The notes beneath the pieces are model-generated. The model was not told the DNA's origin. It searched no databases and saw only the letters and a program-made list of their open reading frames with translations. Of a stretch of DNA of 39,740 bases, positions 32,598 through 39,740 are shown piece by piece (position 1 is the stretch's first letter; each line of letters opens with the position of its first letter). Origin of the DNA: Thermoactinospora rubra (GTDB lineage: Bacteria; Actinomycetota; Actinomycetes; Streptosporangiales; Streptosporangiaceae); assembly GCF_002093975.1 (NCBI RefSeq), contig NZ_MSZZ01000071.1, forward strand, positions 1-39,740, in the 5' to 3' direction. Both the position numbers and the translations under genes were made by a program.

Positions 32598-34330
32598 GCA
32601 CGGCGCCGCACGCCACCGCGCCCGAGACCCCGGACCTGCACGGTGCCTATCCCCGGCTCGACGACCAGCAGATCGCCGCGCTGACGAAGCGGGGCCGGCG
32701 CCGGTCCGTCTCGCCCGGCGACATCCTGTTCAGGGAGGGTGACCAGGTCGGCGAGTTCCTCGTCGTCCTGAGCGGCAAGGTCGCCATGGTCGAGTCGTAC
32801 GGAGACGGGGATCCGGACGACGACGCCCAGCGCGGCGACGGGAAGCAGGTGCTCGCCGGCAACCGCACCATCGCGGTCCACGGCACTGGCCGGTTCCTCG
32901 GCGAGCTCAGTCTGCTCACCGGGCAGGCGAGCTTCGTCACCGCCGTGGTCCTGGAGCCGGGCGAGGTGCTCGCCGTGCCGGCCGACGAGGTGCGCATGCT
33001 CGTGGCGGGTGACCAGGCGCTGGGGGACCTCATCCTGCGGGCGTACCTGGCCCGGCGGACCCTGCTGATCCGGCTGGGCGCGGGATTCCGCATCATCGGC
33101 TCGCGCTACTCCGCCGAGGCCCGCCGGCTCTGCGAGTTCGCCGCGCGCAACCGCCTGCCGCACCGCTGGATCGACCTGGAGGCGGACGAAGAGGCCGACC
33201 GGCTCCTGCGCCAGCTCGGCATCACCCCCCAGGAGACCCCGGTCGTGATCTGGCACAGCCGCCGTGTGCTGCGCAACCCGACGGTCGCCGAACTGGCCGA
33301 GACCATCGGGCTGCCCACCCCGGCGGACGGTGATGCCGTGTGCGACCTGGTTATCGTGGGCGCGGGCCCGGGCGGGCTCGCGGCGGCGGTCTACGCCGCC
33401 TCCGAGGGCCTGTCCACGATCGTGCTCGACGCCGTCGCCGCGGGCGGCCAGGCGAGCACGTCGTCCCGTATCGAGAACTACCTGGGCTTCCCCTCGGGGA
33501 TCTCGGGCGCAGAGCTGGCCGAGCGGGCCGCGTTCCAAGCGGGCAAGTTCGGCGCCCGCCTGACCGTCCCGGCGGAGGCGACCGCTTTGGAGCCCCACGA
33601 CGGCTACTACGGCGTAGTCGTCAGCGGGCAGGACACCGTGAACGGCCACGTCGTGATCATCGCGACCGGCGCCCGCTACCGGAGGCTGAACGTCCCGAGG
33701 TTGGAGGAGTTCGAGGGGGCCGGCGTCTACTACGCGGCGACGCCGTTCGAGCTGCGCATGTGCCGCGGGGAGCCGGTGGTGATCGTGGGCGGCGGCAACT
33801 CGGCCGGTCAGGCAGCGCTGTTCCTCGCGGAGAGCGCGTCGGGGGTGCGGATGCTCGTGCGCGGCGACGACCTGCGCTCGAGCATGTCGCGTTACCTCGC
33901 CGACGAGGTCGAACGGGCTCCCGGCGTCGAGATCCTGTACCGGACCGAGGTCCGCGAACTTCTCGGGGAGCAGGCGCTGCGGGCCGTCCGCGCCGAGAAC
34001 ACGCGGACGGGCGAGAGCTTCGAGATCGAGACGCGGACACTGTTCGTCTTCATCGGCGCCGACCCGCACACGAAGTGGCTGGAGGGCGTCGTCCCGCTCG
34101 ACGACCGGGGCTTCGTCGTCGCGGGCAAGGGTGTGTTCCCTCCGGCGCAGGGCTGGGACTCGCTCCCGCCGACGTCTCTCCCATTGGAAACCGAGCGCCT
34201 CGGCGTCTTCGCCGTGGGCGATGTCCGCAGCGGGTCGGTCAAGCGGGTCGCGTCCGCGGTCGGGGAGGGGGCCATGGCCGTGCGCCTGGTCCACGAAAGG
34301 TTCACCGCAGACCAACGACGGGGAAGGTGA
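32594..34330 (+). CDS. cNMP-binding domain / thioredoxin-reductase-like fusion lacking the CxxC pair
   Basis: A 578-residue flavoprotein. A Crp-like cyclic-nucleotide domain spans about 20-150 (SVSPGDILFREGDQVGEFLV, GRFLGELSLLTG). Its phosphate-binding cassette has Ser where Arg is usual (GQASFVT), so nucleotide binding is doubtful. A glutaredoxin-like segment (about 165-245) follows. The C-terminal reductase has FAD motif GAGPGG (256-261), VIIATGARYRRL, and NAD(P)H motif GGGNSAG (399-405). The redox CATC site of thioredoxin reductase is replaced by YYAATPFE (379-386). It therefore cannot pass electrons to thioredoxin by the classical dithiol; Cys390 remains. The ATG overlaps the trxC stop. 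It resembles a known actinobacterial fusion family whose activity is undefined. Confidence 0.9.
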   Translation: MSTAPHATAPETPDLHGAYPRLDDQQIAALTKRGRRRSVSPGDILFREGDQVGEFLVVLSGKVAMVESYGDGDPDDDAQRGDGKQVLAGNRTIAVHGTGRFLGELSLLTGQASFVTAVVLEPGEVLAVPADEVRMLVAGDQALGDLILRAYLARRTLLIRLGAGFRIIGSRYSAEARRLCEFAARNRLPHRWIDLEADEEADRLLRQLGITPQETPVVIWHSRRVLRNPTVAELAETIGLPTPADGDAVCDLVIVGAGPGGLAAAVYAASEGLSTIVLDAVAAGGQASTSSRIENYLGFPSGISGAELAERAAFQAGKFGARLTVPAEATALEPHDGYYGVVVSGQDTVNGHVVIIATGARYRRLNVPRLEEFEGAGVYYAATPFELRMCRGEPVVIVGGGNSAGQAALFLAESASGVRMLVRGDDLRSSMSRYLADEVERAPGVEILYRTEVRELLGEQALRAVRAENTRTGESFEIETRTLFVFIGADPHTKWLEGVVPLDDRGFVVAGKGVFPPAQGWDSLPPTSLPLETERLGVFAVGDVRSGSVKRVASAVGEGAMAVRLVHERFTADQRRGR

Positions 34331-34788
34331 TGATCCACATGCCGCTGATCGGAGTCTCCAGGTTCGAGCGCTTCTTTCGTGCCGCCGCGGGCATCGACGT
34401 GGACAAGGAGGACCTCAAGCGCTACAACGACTTCCTCAACCAGAAGCTGTACGACATGCTGGTCGTCAGCGAGGCCGCCGCGAAGGCGAACCGACGCGAC
34501 ATCATCGAGCCGTGGGACCTGCCGATCACCAAGGGCCTGCAGGAGTGCATGCACCACTTCCGCGACATGGACGAGGAGCTCGACCTCGCCGCCATCCTGG
34601 AGGAGCTCACCGCGCTGCCCCCGCTCGACCTGTCGCTCAGCGAGGAGAGCGAGTCCCGGCTGCCCATGGTCGTGGGTGGGCTGTCCGTGGCGCTCGCCCG
34701 GGCCTTCAAGATCGTGGAGCCTGAGGTGAAGAACCCGGCGAGCGAGCAGTGGGAGCGCATGATCCGCCTGTTCGGCCTGCTCCTGTGA
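34330..34788 (+). CDS. DUF1931 histone-fold protein
   Basis: A 152-residue protein overlapping the previous stop by one base. ATG 34330 or ATG 34339 (MPLIGVSRFERFFRAAAGID) could be used. The sequence VDKEDLKRYNDFLNQKLYDM, then AAKANRRDIIEPWDLPITKG and LQECMHHFRDMDEELDLAAI is the DUF1931 family, which has two histone-like folds in one chain. Such proteins occur in a few bacteria; DNA binding has not been settled. As last gene of the chaperone/redox operon it could protect DNA under stress, which is inference. Stable hairpins follow downstream. Confidence 0.88.
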   Translation: MIHMPLIGVSRFERFFRAAAGIDVDKEDLKRYNDFLNQKLYDMLVVSEAAAKANRRDIIEPWDLPITKGLQECMHHFRDMDEELDLAAILEELTALPPLDLSLSEESESRLPMVVGGLSVALARAFKIVEPEVKNPASEQWERMIRLFGLLL

Positions 34789-35306
34789 CGCGGCGTTAGT
34801 TGGTCCGCGCGGTCGTGCACGGGCCGCCTGCTGTGAACCCCGTGCGCGCCAAAGCCGCGTGGTGACCGTGGACGAGAGCGCCCCACCTCGTCGCCCAGTT
34901 GCCGCCCTGATCACCAGCCTGACCATTGGCCTGGTCACTGGTGTTCGGCGACACACCAGTCGTGGAGCCGTGGATACGGACGCGCCACCATCCAGAGCAC
35001 CCGTGACGGCATGTGACTACGGGTTATCGCCATGCGAGGTGTCGGCTACGCACCCGCGCGGGGGCGATGCCAACATCGGCCCCCGACGCACATAGGTCGC
35101 CATCACTTCACGTTCGGGAACATGATCGCCTCGCGTAGCCCATCGGTGGCCCGGCTCATGGTGGCTGGGTCGTTCGCACGCGCCATGCCGTACGGCCGGG
35201 CCGGTTGGCTCGCATACGCGCGTCGGGCCGCCCGCACGTTCGTGGCAATGGGAGCCGCCGGGAACGGTCACCGGCCGCCCCAGCGTTCGTTTCGTGCCGA
35301 CGCCGA
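34789..35306. other. Non-coding region after the stress operon
   Basis: About 520 bases without a convincing gene. An inverted repeat at 34937-34960 (ACTGGTGT, 8-base spacer, ACACCAGT) could be a first, weak hairpin 149 bp after the DUF1931 stop. Open frames such as the one at 34859-35095 lack ribosome-binding sites and protein-like composition. I see no RNA gene or mobile element. Confidence 0.5.
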
Positions 35307-35336
35307 TAGGGCGGGACCCGCACGGGTCCCGCCCTA
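35307..35336. terminator. Bidirectional terminator between convergent units
   Basis: A perfect 14-bp stem (left arm TAGGGCGGGACCCG at 35307-35320, right arm at 35323-35336) with a 2-base centre, so the real loop takes in one or two pairs. It lies between the stress operon on the top strand and the winged-helix gene on the bottom strand. No U-tract follows, as is common in actinomycetes. Confidence 0.85.
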
Positions 35337-35400
35337 CGCCGTCACATATGGGTGATAGCCGCGCCGTGGGGTGGCACCGGCTACCGGGGCACCCCGGCCG

Positions 35401-36411
35401 CTATCCGGCCGCAGCCGCACCCATGCCGTCGTCCGTGGCGGGGGTGCCGGATGCGGCCGCGTCCCCGTCCGTACCGGCCGGGGCCAGCCGGTAGCGGGCA
35501 GGGCGCTCACCGGTCATGACCGCCTCACCGCTCTTGACCAGCGTGTCGAGCGCGTTGGCGACCGCGCCGGATGACCGGTCGAGGACCCTGGCGATCTCAC
35601 CCGGGGTGAAATCGGCGTTGGGGTGCGCGCGCAGGTGCGCGATCACCTCCGGCCGCAGCGGGCGGGGCGCGGCCCGACCCGCCCGGAACCCACTACCCCC
35701 GCCGTTGCCCGTATGGGTCCGCGTGGCGCGAGCCGGGGCGGCACCGGTCGCCGCCCGGACCGATTCGGTACCGGCGAAGATCAGCTCCAGTCCGGCCGTC
35801 GTCGCGGCGTCGTCACCCGCCACCACTGCCGCGTAGGTGGATGTCACCGCCGCAAGCAGGTCAGCCAGCGCACGGCGGGTGTTTTCCGTGGTGCGGGCCT
35901 TCTCCAGTTCCGCCAGGATTTTGGCTCGCCGCGCCTCCTCCTCGGCCAGGCGCTGCTGGAGTTCCGCCTCGGCCGCCGCCCGCCGTTCGGCCTCCTCGGC
36001 CATGATCCGCATAGCCTCGGCGATGGTGTCGGGGGACACCGTGACCTTCGGCTCGGACGTCGGATCGCTGGCCTCGTCGGTGTTTTCGCCCGCGTCGCCG
36101 TCGGATGCGTCGACCATGGCTGCGTCCGCAGCCGGAAGGACCGGGGCCCACGTGTCGGGCAGGCGGCGGCCGTTGTCCCCGTGCCCGCCGGGGACGCACG
36201 TGACCCGCCCGGCGTCGGCCAGCGCCGCCAGTTCGGCCTTCACCACCGCGCGCGTGACGCCCGCTGCTTCAGCGATCGCCGGCAGTGTCGCGCCCGGGTT
36301 CGCCGCGACGGCGTTCCACACCGCCTCTGCGGGGGTGTCCGGGGTGACGTCCGAGACGGGCGCGTTAGTGGCGTGCCCGGCCGGGACGGTCGTGGTGGTC
36401 GTAGTGGTCAT
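35401..36411 (-). CDS. Double winged-helix DNA-binding protein with central coiled coil
   Basis: A 336-residue protein starting at ATG 36411 after AAAAGGAG. After a Thr run (MTTTTTTT), a first winged helix reads AEAVWNAVAANPGATLPAIA then EAAGVTRAVVKAELAALADA. An acidic stretch (about 90-125) leads to a coiled coil (AEEAERRAAAEAELQQRLAE, EEARRAKILAELEKA). The C-terminal winged helix is RPEVIAHLRAHPNADFTPGE then IARVLDRSSGAVANALDTLV. The end is Ala/Gly-rich. The architecture suggests a dimer bridging two DNA sites, as for plasmid-partition or silencing proteins, or a MarR-like regulator; I cannot choose. No partner gene is adjacent. A hairpin lies in its leader (36434-36456). Confidence 0.82.
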   Translation of the reverse strand: MTTTTTTTVPAGHATNAPVSDVTPDTPAEAVWNAVAANPGATLPAIAEAAGVTRAVVKAELAALADAGRVTCVPGGHGDNGRRLPDTWAPVLPAADAAMVDASDGDAGENTDEASDPTSEPKVTVSPDTIAEAMRIMAEEAERRAAAEAELQQRLAEEEARRAKILAELEKARTTENTRRALADLLAAVTSTYAAVVAGDDAATTAGLELIFAGTESVRAATGAAPARATRTHTGNGGGSGFRAGRAAPRPLRPEVIAHLRAHPNADFTPGEIARVLDRSSGAVANALDTLVKSGEAVMTGERPARYRLAPAGTDGDAAASGTPATDDGMGAAAAG

Positions 36412-36433
36412 TTCGCGGCTCCTTTTCATCCGC

Positions 36434-36456
36434 ACCGGCGGCGTTTTCGCGCCGGT
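36434..36456 (-). promoter_or_regulatory. Leader hairpin of the winged-helix gene
   Basis: Inverted repeat with outer arms ACCGGC/GCCGGT and inner arms GCG/CGC around a TTTT loop (one bulged base), 23-45 bp upstream of the ATG and just before the ribosome-binding site. It could be an operator for the encoded protein or an RNA structure affecting translation. Confidence 0.4.
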
Positions 36457-36962
36457 ATTTCGTTGCCGTGATACCACTATTTCTCGACGCCGGGAAAGTC
36501 GCAACCCCGACCGCGATAATTTTAGTCACCGAAACGGCTGGAGACACTTTCCTAACTCGCTACCGCAATGACACGATGACGACACCACCGACCGCAGAAC
36601 ATCTCGCAAAAACAACCCTTCCATGCGATAGGAAGGCACAATATGAAGCGCAATCCCTTCCTCATTCATGTAGGCGATAACATTGGATTAGCAAGACGTT
36701 CTTCCGACAGCAGGCAGCGGCTACCTCCACCACCGCAAGCGGACACACTTGGAGTCGCCCTGCATGGGTGAGGCTGGGCGTTGCGAGCCGCCTCACAGGC
36801 GTTCCAGCAGCGCCACAGGTTCCCCATAGGGGTATCGCTTAAGGAACGGGCCTAACATCTAGGTATCAACGGATCAACAACAGATCCTGTGCACTCATAC
36901 CCGGCTCTGTAGAGACAGTTCTCTTCTATCTGCACAAGCCGCGCACTTCCCAACATAGAAAG
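36457..36962. other. Intergenic region, mostly featureless
   Basis: About 500 bases, more AT-rich than the flanking genes, between the winged-helix gene and the ATPase-type gene. It should hold the promoter of the former on the bottom strand, but no hexamer pair is convincing. A possible 42-codon frame at 36643-36771 is listed separately. No tRNA clover-leaf or repeat array was seen. Confidence 0.5.
36643..36771 (+). CDS. Possible small protein of 42 residues
   Basis: ATG 36643 lies 6 bases after AGGAAGG. The product starts MKRNPFLIHVGDNIGLARR and ends in a Pro-rich tail. Third codon positions are not GC-rich, unlike the neighbouring genes, so it may be a chance frame. No family is recognised. 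It is listed because of the good ribosome-binding site in an otherwise empty region. Confidence 0.22.
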   Translation: MKRNPFLIHVGDNIGLARRSSDSRQRLPPPPQADTLGVALHG

Positions 36963-36998
36963 GGCCCTGCCCACGTGTGTTGAGTCGTGGGCAGGGCC
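36963..36998 (-). terminator. Strong hairpin downstream of the HATPase gene
   Basis: A perfect 13-bp stem (GGCCCTGCCCACG at 36963-36975; complement at 36986-36998) with a 10-base loop. On the bottom strand it is followed by CTTTCTATG, a weak T-rich tail, so it best serves transcripts of the gene at 37063-37545. Confidence 0.75.
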
Positions 36999-37030
36999 GC
37001 AACGCCAGGACTTGCACTATCCTGACTGCG

Positions 37031-37063
37031 AGGGGCCAGCCTGTTAGTGGCAGGCTGGGCCCT
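37031..37063 (-). terminator. Hairpin abutting the HATPase stop codon
   Basis: Arms 37031-37043 and 37051-37063 pair with one internal mismatch and a 7-base loop. It begins at the stop codon, so with the hairpin at 36963-36998 it makes a tandem terminator. Confidence 0.65.
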
Positions 37064-37545
37064 CACCTTGCCAGCATCACCGCCAGGTCATGCTTCGGAG
37101 CCACCGTTGGGCGCAGGTCGACGTCGGCCCAGACGGTGTGACCGTACGCCGGGTTGCCGTGGATACCCATTGCGACGGCCAGAGCGGAGACCGCCCGCAG
37201 TCCCCGTCCCTGCTCGAGTTGATCGCTCTCGGGAAGCACCGTCGGACGGGACCTACCTCCGAGATCGGTCACGCCGATGTAGGCGAGATCGGCGTGGACC
37301 AGCTCCAGGCCGAACCAGCCACCGTACTCTCCTGATCGCGTGTGCCGAACCGCGTTGGACGCCAGCTCGGTGACGATGAAGGCGATCTCGCCTTCATGCC
37401 CGGACCCGGCGAACAGCGAGACGGCGAACTGCCGAGCTACCGGGACTTGATCGAGCCGTCCCGAGTACGTCCTGCGCCACGCCATTGGCTCGGAGCCCCG
37501 AAGCCATTCAGCCGCGGAGCCATAGCTCCAGCTTCCTCGTCCCAT
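37063..37545 (-). CDS. Anti-sigma-factor-type ATP-binding protein (HATPase_c)
   Basis: A 160-residue RsbW-like protein. ATG 37545 (after AAGGAAAC) is my choice; ATG 37485 is also possible because the domain starts at MAWRRTYSGRLDQVPVARQF. The Bergerat fold shows the N box FIVTELASNAVRHT, the G1 region VTDLGG and the G2 motif QGRGLRAVSALA. Such single-domain proteins are abundant in actinomycetes, act as serine kinases/anti-sigma factors or orphan regulators, and usually need an antagonist (STAS) partner, which is not present here. It is monocistronic with tandem hairpins at its end. Whether it acts on the ECF sigma factor about 1.7 kb away is not known. Confidence 0.88.
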   Translation of the reverse strand: MGRGSWSYGSAAEWLRGSEPMAWRRTYSGRLDQVPVARQFAVSLFAGSGHEGEIAFIVTELASNAVRHTRSGEYGGWFGLELVHADLAYIGVTDLGGRSRPTVLPESDQLEQGRGLRAVSALAVAMGIHGNPAYGHTVWADVDLRPTVAPKHDLAVMLAR

Positions 37546-37685
37546 TTCTTCTGTTTCCTTCCTGACGTTTCCGCCCGCCGCCGCAATACGGCCCGGATGA
37601 TACGAGCGGTTCGGATATCCATGAACGCCCGACTCTGCCCGGAAGGTCAAGTCACGGTGGGGCAACTCACTCTATTGACCACCCT

Positions 37686-37710
37686 CAAATGCCATACAGG
37701 TCAGCATTTG
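37686..37710. promoter_or_regulatory. Inverted repeat between the HATPase and unknown genes
   Basis: CAAATGC, 11 bases, GCATTTG. It lies upstream of the HATPase gene and downstream of the unknown gene at 37834, both on the bottom strand, so it could be an operator for the first or a weak terminator for the second. Confidence 0.35.
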
Positions 37711-37833
37711 TGATAGCTCATCGAATTAAATCGATCGCAAGACTGAAGGCGCAATCATGCCTTGCTCTCGTATTAGCGAATAAGTGATCAAGATAGACGT
37801 GATGTAAAGTGACGAACCAAGAGTAGGTCGAGG

Positions 37834-38631
37834 CTACAGGGATACCGAAGAACTACTACAGACGCGTCGATCATCGAGCGAACCAGTAGCCATAAATTGG
37901 AAGGGCGCCATGCTCCGGATGCGATAGATTCCATTGCCTATTAGATCGGATTTATTCCGAGCTTGATTCTCCAAGGCTGCTGGCCAAACTGTCTTTTCGT
38001 CCCATATGAAGTTATAGAGCATCTGGATCGAACCAATCTCATGGCGGCATAGGTCAACGCCGCACAGGTCTCTAGTGGCGATCTCGTTATTTGCCTTTGG
38101 AATATGGGGTAGATCTATCGCCAGATCGCTGGCCCACGACAGGCAGCGCCCCAGAGCGATAACGAGAGCGCGAAGGAGAGCGCTAATGTATCCCTCGAGA
38201 AGGGTATCGTTTGTTTCAGTGGGTGACATTGTGGCTGCAAGAGCACGCGCAACTGCCACATTGAGCAAATGAACAAGGTCCTCAACATCTTCGAAGTTGT
38301 CCGCACATGCCTTTACGAAGGCAAGTCGAAGCGCCGAAGACACAGATGCAAGAATTTCTGAATCGGGCGCAATCTTAACGAGGCTCTCAGTGAGAACTTC
38401 TGCTCGATAAAGTTCTCCAAGGATGCGTCGGAGTCGTATACGGGCCATGAATGGCTGTAGTGCCGCCAGCGATTTATCTGGACGTATACCAAGGAGCCTG
38501 CCCAACAGGACATTGACATCAGTGCTGTTTTTAACTGTGGATGTTAGGGTAGCGCTCGCTGAAGCCAGTATATGGTCGAGTTGCTCGTCGCTCATTGGTG
38601 TTATATTGTGGCCGTGGTCAGGTCTGGTCAC
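37834..38631 (-). CDS. Unknown helical protein in an ECF sigma operon
   Basis: A 265-residue protein that I do not recognise. GTG 38631 overlaps the stop of the sigma factor gene by four bases, so they are co-translated. The sequence is mostly alpha-helical, without signal peptide or membrane segment. Hydrophobic helices include LAALQPFMARIRLRRILGEL, VEDLVHLLNVAVARALAATM and LEGYISALLRALVIALGRCL. It carries five cysteines without a metal pattern and ends in a Ser-rich tail (SSSSVSL). Codon use is clearly less GC-rich than in the stress genes. The context would allow an anti-sigma or effector role, but nothing in the sequence proves it. Confidence 0.72.
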   Translation of the reverse strand: MTRPDHGHNITPMSDEQLDHILASASATLTSTVKNSTDVNVLLGRLLGIRPDKSLAALQPFMARIRLRRILGELYRAEVLTESLVKIAPDSEILASVSSALRLAFVKACADNFEDVEDLVHLLNVAVARALAATMSPTETNDTLLEGYISALLRALVIALGRCLSWASDLAIDLPHIPKANNEIATRDLCGVDLCRHEIGSIQMLYNFIWDEKTVWPAALENQARNKSDLIGNGIYRIRSMAPFQFMATGSLDDRRVCSSSSVSL

Positions 38632-39212
38632 TGAGGATCCTTCTCGCCGAATGAATGGATTTGCAGATAGATCTTGAGAGCCGCACGTGCTCGCTTGACA
38701 AGGTCACGTACCTGTTGCTCCGTCATCCCGAGCTGATCAGCAATAGCAGCATGTGTAAAATCGTCTAGGCGGTAGGCCATTGCCAATCGCTGATCCCATG
38801 GAAGAGCCTGTAGGGCAGCGCGTACATCGGACTCTAGAGCAACCTGTTCGGTCCAATCACTGCTTACCCGGTCGTGCCCCGGTTGATCAAGGTCGAGTGG
38901 GATGGTCAGTATCTGGCGGCGCCGTTGGCCACGCGGTCGGGCGAGGGCACGAAGCGCAACGGTGCGTATCCACGCTCGTGGCTCACGAACCGCGATCCAC
39001 CTGGAGGGATGATTGATCAGTAGCCTCCAGGCGTCAATGAAGGCTTCTTGCGCTGCATCTTCGCTGTCCTCATGGGATGCTCCACATCGCAAAAGGAAGA
39101 CTTTAAGCGAGTGGTATTCGTGTTCCGCAAACGATACGAAGGCAGCGCGTACTGCACGATGAGTGCTTGCTGCTGGACTGAGTATCGGTGGTTCTGGAGG
39201 CTGGTCGCTCAT
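38628..39212 (-). CDS. ECF-type RNA polymerase sigma factor
   Basis: A 194-residue sigma-70-family protein. ATG 39212 is chosen because it overlaps the stop of the small membrane protein (ATGA); the frame extends upstream but that region codes in another frame. Region 2 is HEYHSLKVFLLRCGASHEDS then EDAAQEAFIDAWRLL, with PRAWIRTVALRALA. Region 4 is LPWDQRLAMAYRLDDFTHAA then IADQLGMTEQQVRDLVKRAR. There is no C-terminal SnoaL extension. The cognate anti-sigma factor is not obvious: the preceding 54-residue membrane peptide or the following unknown protein are candidates. Its low GC compared with the rest of the window suggests separate acquisition. Confidence 0.88.
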   Translation of the reverse strand: MSDQPPEPPILSPAASTHRAVRAAFVSFAEHEYHSLKVFLLRCGASHEDSEDAAQEAFIDAWRLLINHPSRWIAVREPRAWIRTVALRALARPRGQRRRQILTIPLDLDQPGHDRVSSDWTEQVALESDVRAALQALPWDQRLAMAYRLDDFTHAAIADQLGMTEQQVRDLVKRARAALKIYLQIHSFGEKDPQ

Positions 39213-39373
39213 CGATCCGAACCCGTTACCTGCCTGTCTGAGATATTGGACAGGATGCTGACTAGCTCTCGAACGAGACGCCGCTGGCAGCGAGCATTCA
39301 ACCAAGCGCTCGCTAAAGTGGTGACGACGCTAACGCATGCCGTGCAAACGCTTATGAGAAGAGTTGGATCCAT
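39209..39373 (-). CDS. Small single-span membrane protein upstream of the sigma factor
   Basis: A 54-residue frame starting at ATG 39373 after GAGGGAG (10-base spacing) and ending in an ATGA overlap with the sigma factor start. Residues 5-25 (LLISVCTACVSVVTTLASAW and L) are a clear membrane segment with two cysteines. The rest is basic and helical (NARCQRRLVRELVSILSNIS), so the C-terminus should face the cytoplasm. The ribosome-binding site, membrane pattern and coupling make it a believable gene although very short. It may be a mini anti-sigma factor or membrane tether; neither is shown. No family is recognised. Confidence 0.68.
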   Translation of the reverse strand: MDPTLLISVCTACVSVVTTLASAWLNARCQRRLVRELVSILSNISDRQVTGSDR

Positions 39374-39696
39374 GTGATGCGCTCCCTCTGGGGGTATACA
39401 TGCATGTTGGGTCTACACAGGGAAGTGGCGCCAGAGAGCATGATCGGGACGCGAAGCGTTGGGCTCGAGTTGATTTTTCTGCGATTGAGGTACTGGTTCT
39501 TGTCTCAGAGTGGTAAGAACCTCCCGGCCTAGCTGACCTTTTAGGCACTAATCGCCACATTCGGAACTATCGGCATAAATTGGTAGATTGCGGATGTGGA
39601 GCTCACATGCAGGCACGAAAGCGGCCATCAGGCGTACGCACAGTGCGGTGGCAAGCAAGTTTCAGTCCCGGCCTCAGTAACCAGCCACCACGAGGC
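39374..39696. other. Upstream region of the sigma operon
   Basis: About 320 AT-rich bases with no convincing gene. It contains the inverted repeat GGTTCTT-N13-AAGAACC (39495-39521), 122 bp before the small membrane gene, a possible operator. No clear promoter hexamers. It ends at the IS terminus. Confidence 0.4.
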
Positions 39697-39740
39697 GAGC
39701 AATCGTCAAGACCTGTGGATCAAGATCTTTTAGGCGGCTC
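39697..39740 (-). mobile_element. End of a second IS256-like copy (cut by the window)
   Basis: The first 34 bases (39697-39730) are identical to 20368-20401, the transposase-3' end of the IS256-family remnant. After that the two sequences diverge (TAGGCGGCTC against AAGCGGCGAT), so this is a related but not identical copy in the same orientation. The transposase would lie beyond the window on the bottom strand. Confidence 0.75.

Noticed and set aside
34859..35095. Open frame of 78 codons after the DUF1931 gene
   Set aside because: GTG start without a ribosome-binding site, no recognisable protein pattern, and an internal hairpin.
36963..37063. tRNA or small RNA suggested by two stable hairpins
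   Set aside because: No acceptor/T-loop consensus or clover-leaf; the hairpins sit exactly downstream of a bottom-strand gene, which fits tandem terminators better.
39330..39560. Bottom-strand open frame of 76 codons upstream of the sigma operon
   Set aside because: Ser/Arg-rich with no pattern; it overlaps the start of the better-supported membrane micro-protein in another frame.

Overview
The window is GC-rich and densely coded, with actinobacterial protein families throughout: DUF2637, DUF2267, CbpM-type modulators, a large ATPase-LuxR regulator, and frequent ATGA/GTGA gene overlaps. A filamentous actinomycete, probably of the Streptosporangiales type, is the best guess. That is inference from gene content, not a database match. 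No rRNA, tRNA or CRISPR array was seen.

Layout. (1) 1-4.9 kb, a hypoxia/dormancy-like stress block: the N-terminal part of a phosphoketolase, a small coiled-coil protein, and a translationally coupled operon of P-type cation ATPase, tandem universal stress protein and a DUF6544-like protein. Two palindromes of the DevR/DosR type lie between the phosphoketolase and the small gene. (2) 5.2-18.3 kb, a defence island: a four-gene overlapping operon encoding a Cas4/RecB-like Fe-S nuclease, a zinc-ribbon PD-(D/E)XK endonuclease, a DinG-type helicase and a pPIWI-RE (prokaryotic Argonaute-like) protein. A Ser/Thr kinase is divergent from it, and convergent to the kinase is an HTH-N6-methylase-specificity fusion. 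An 11-bp motif, AACTnAGTCAA, occurs upstream of both the nuclease operon and the methylase. (3) 18.4-21.4 kb, a mobile-element scar: a relic of a pyruvate-dehydrogenase-type E1 alpha gene, a DUF2637 transfer-type membrane protein, a frameshifted serine recombinase cut by an IS256-family element, and a 5'-truncated transposase. (4) 21.4-34.8 kb, a second stress block: DUF2267 protein, LuxR-type regulator, then a ten-gene chaperone/redox operon (hsp20, yflT-like, dnaK, grpE, cbpA, cbpM, clpB, trxC, a cNMP-domain/thioredoxin-reductase-like fusion and a DUF1931 histone-fold protein). (5) 35.3-37.7 kb, a two-winged-helix coiled-coil DNA-binding protein and an anti-sigma-type ATPase, separated by strong hairpins. 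(6) 37.8-39.7 kb, a visibly more AT-rich block with a coupled trio: a 54-aa membrane peptide, an ECF-type sigma factor and an unknown protein. The window ends at the edge of a second IS256-like copy whose end matches the one at 20.37 kb.

How it fits together. Blocks 1 and 4 are both general-stress gene sets (carbon bypass, ion homeostasis, protein refolding, thiol redox). The defence island and mobile scar sit between them and may have inserted into one stress locus. The main point of interest is the island: a classical three-gene pPIWI-RE module (PIWI, DinG helicase, REase) extended by a second nuclease with two cysteine triads, a soluble eukaryote-like kinase, and a methylase-like protein whose catalytic motif IV reads SPPT instead of (N/D)PP(Y/F).
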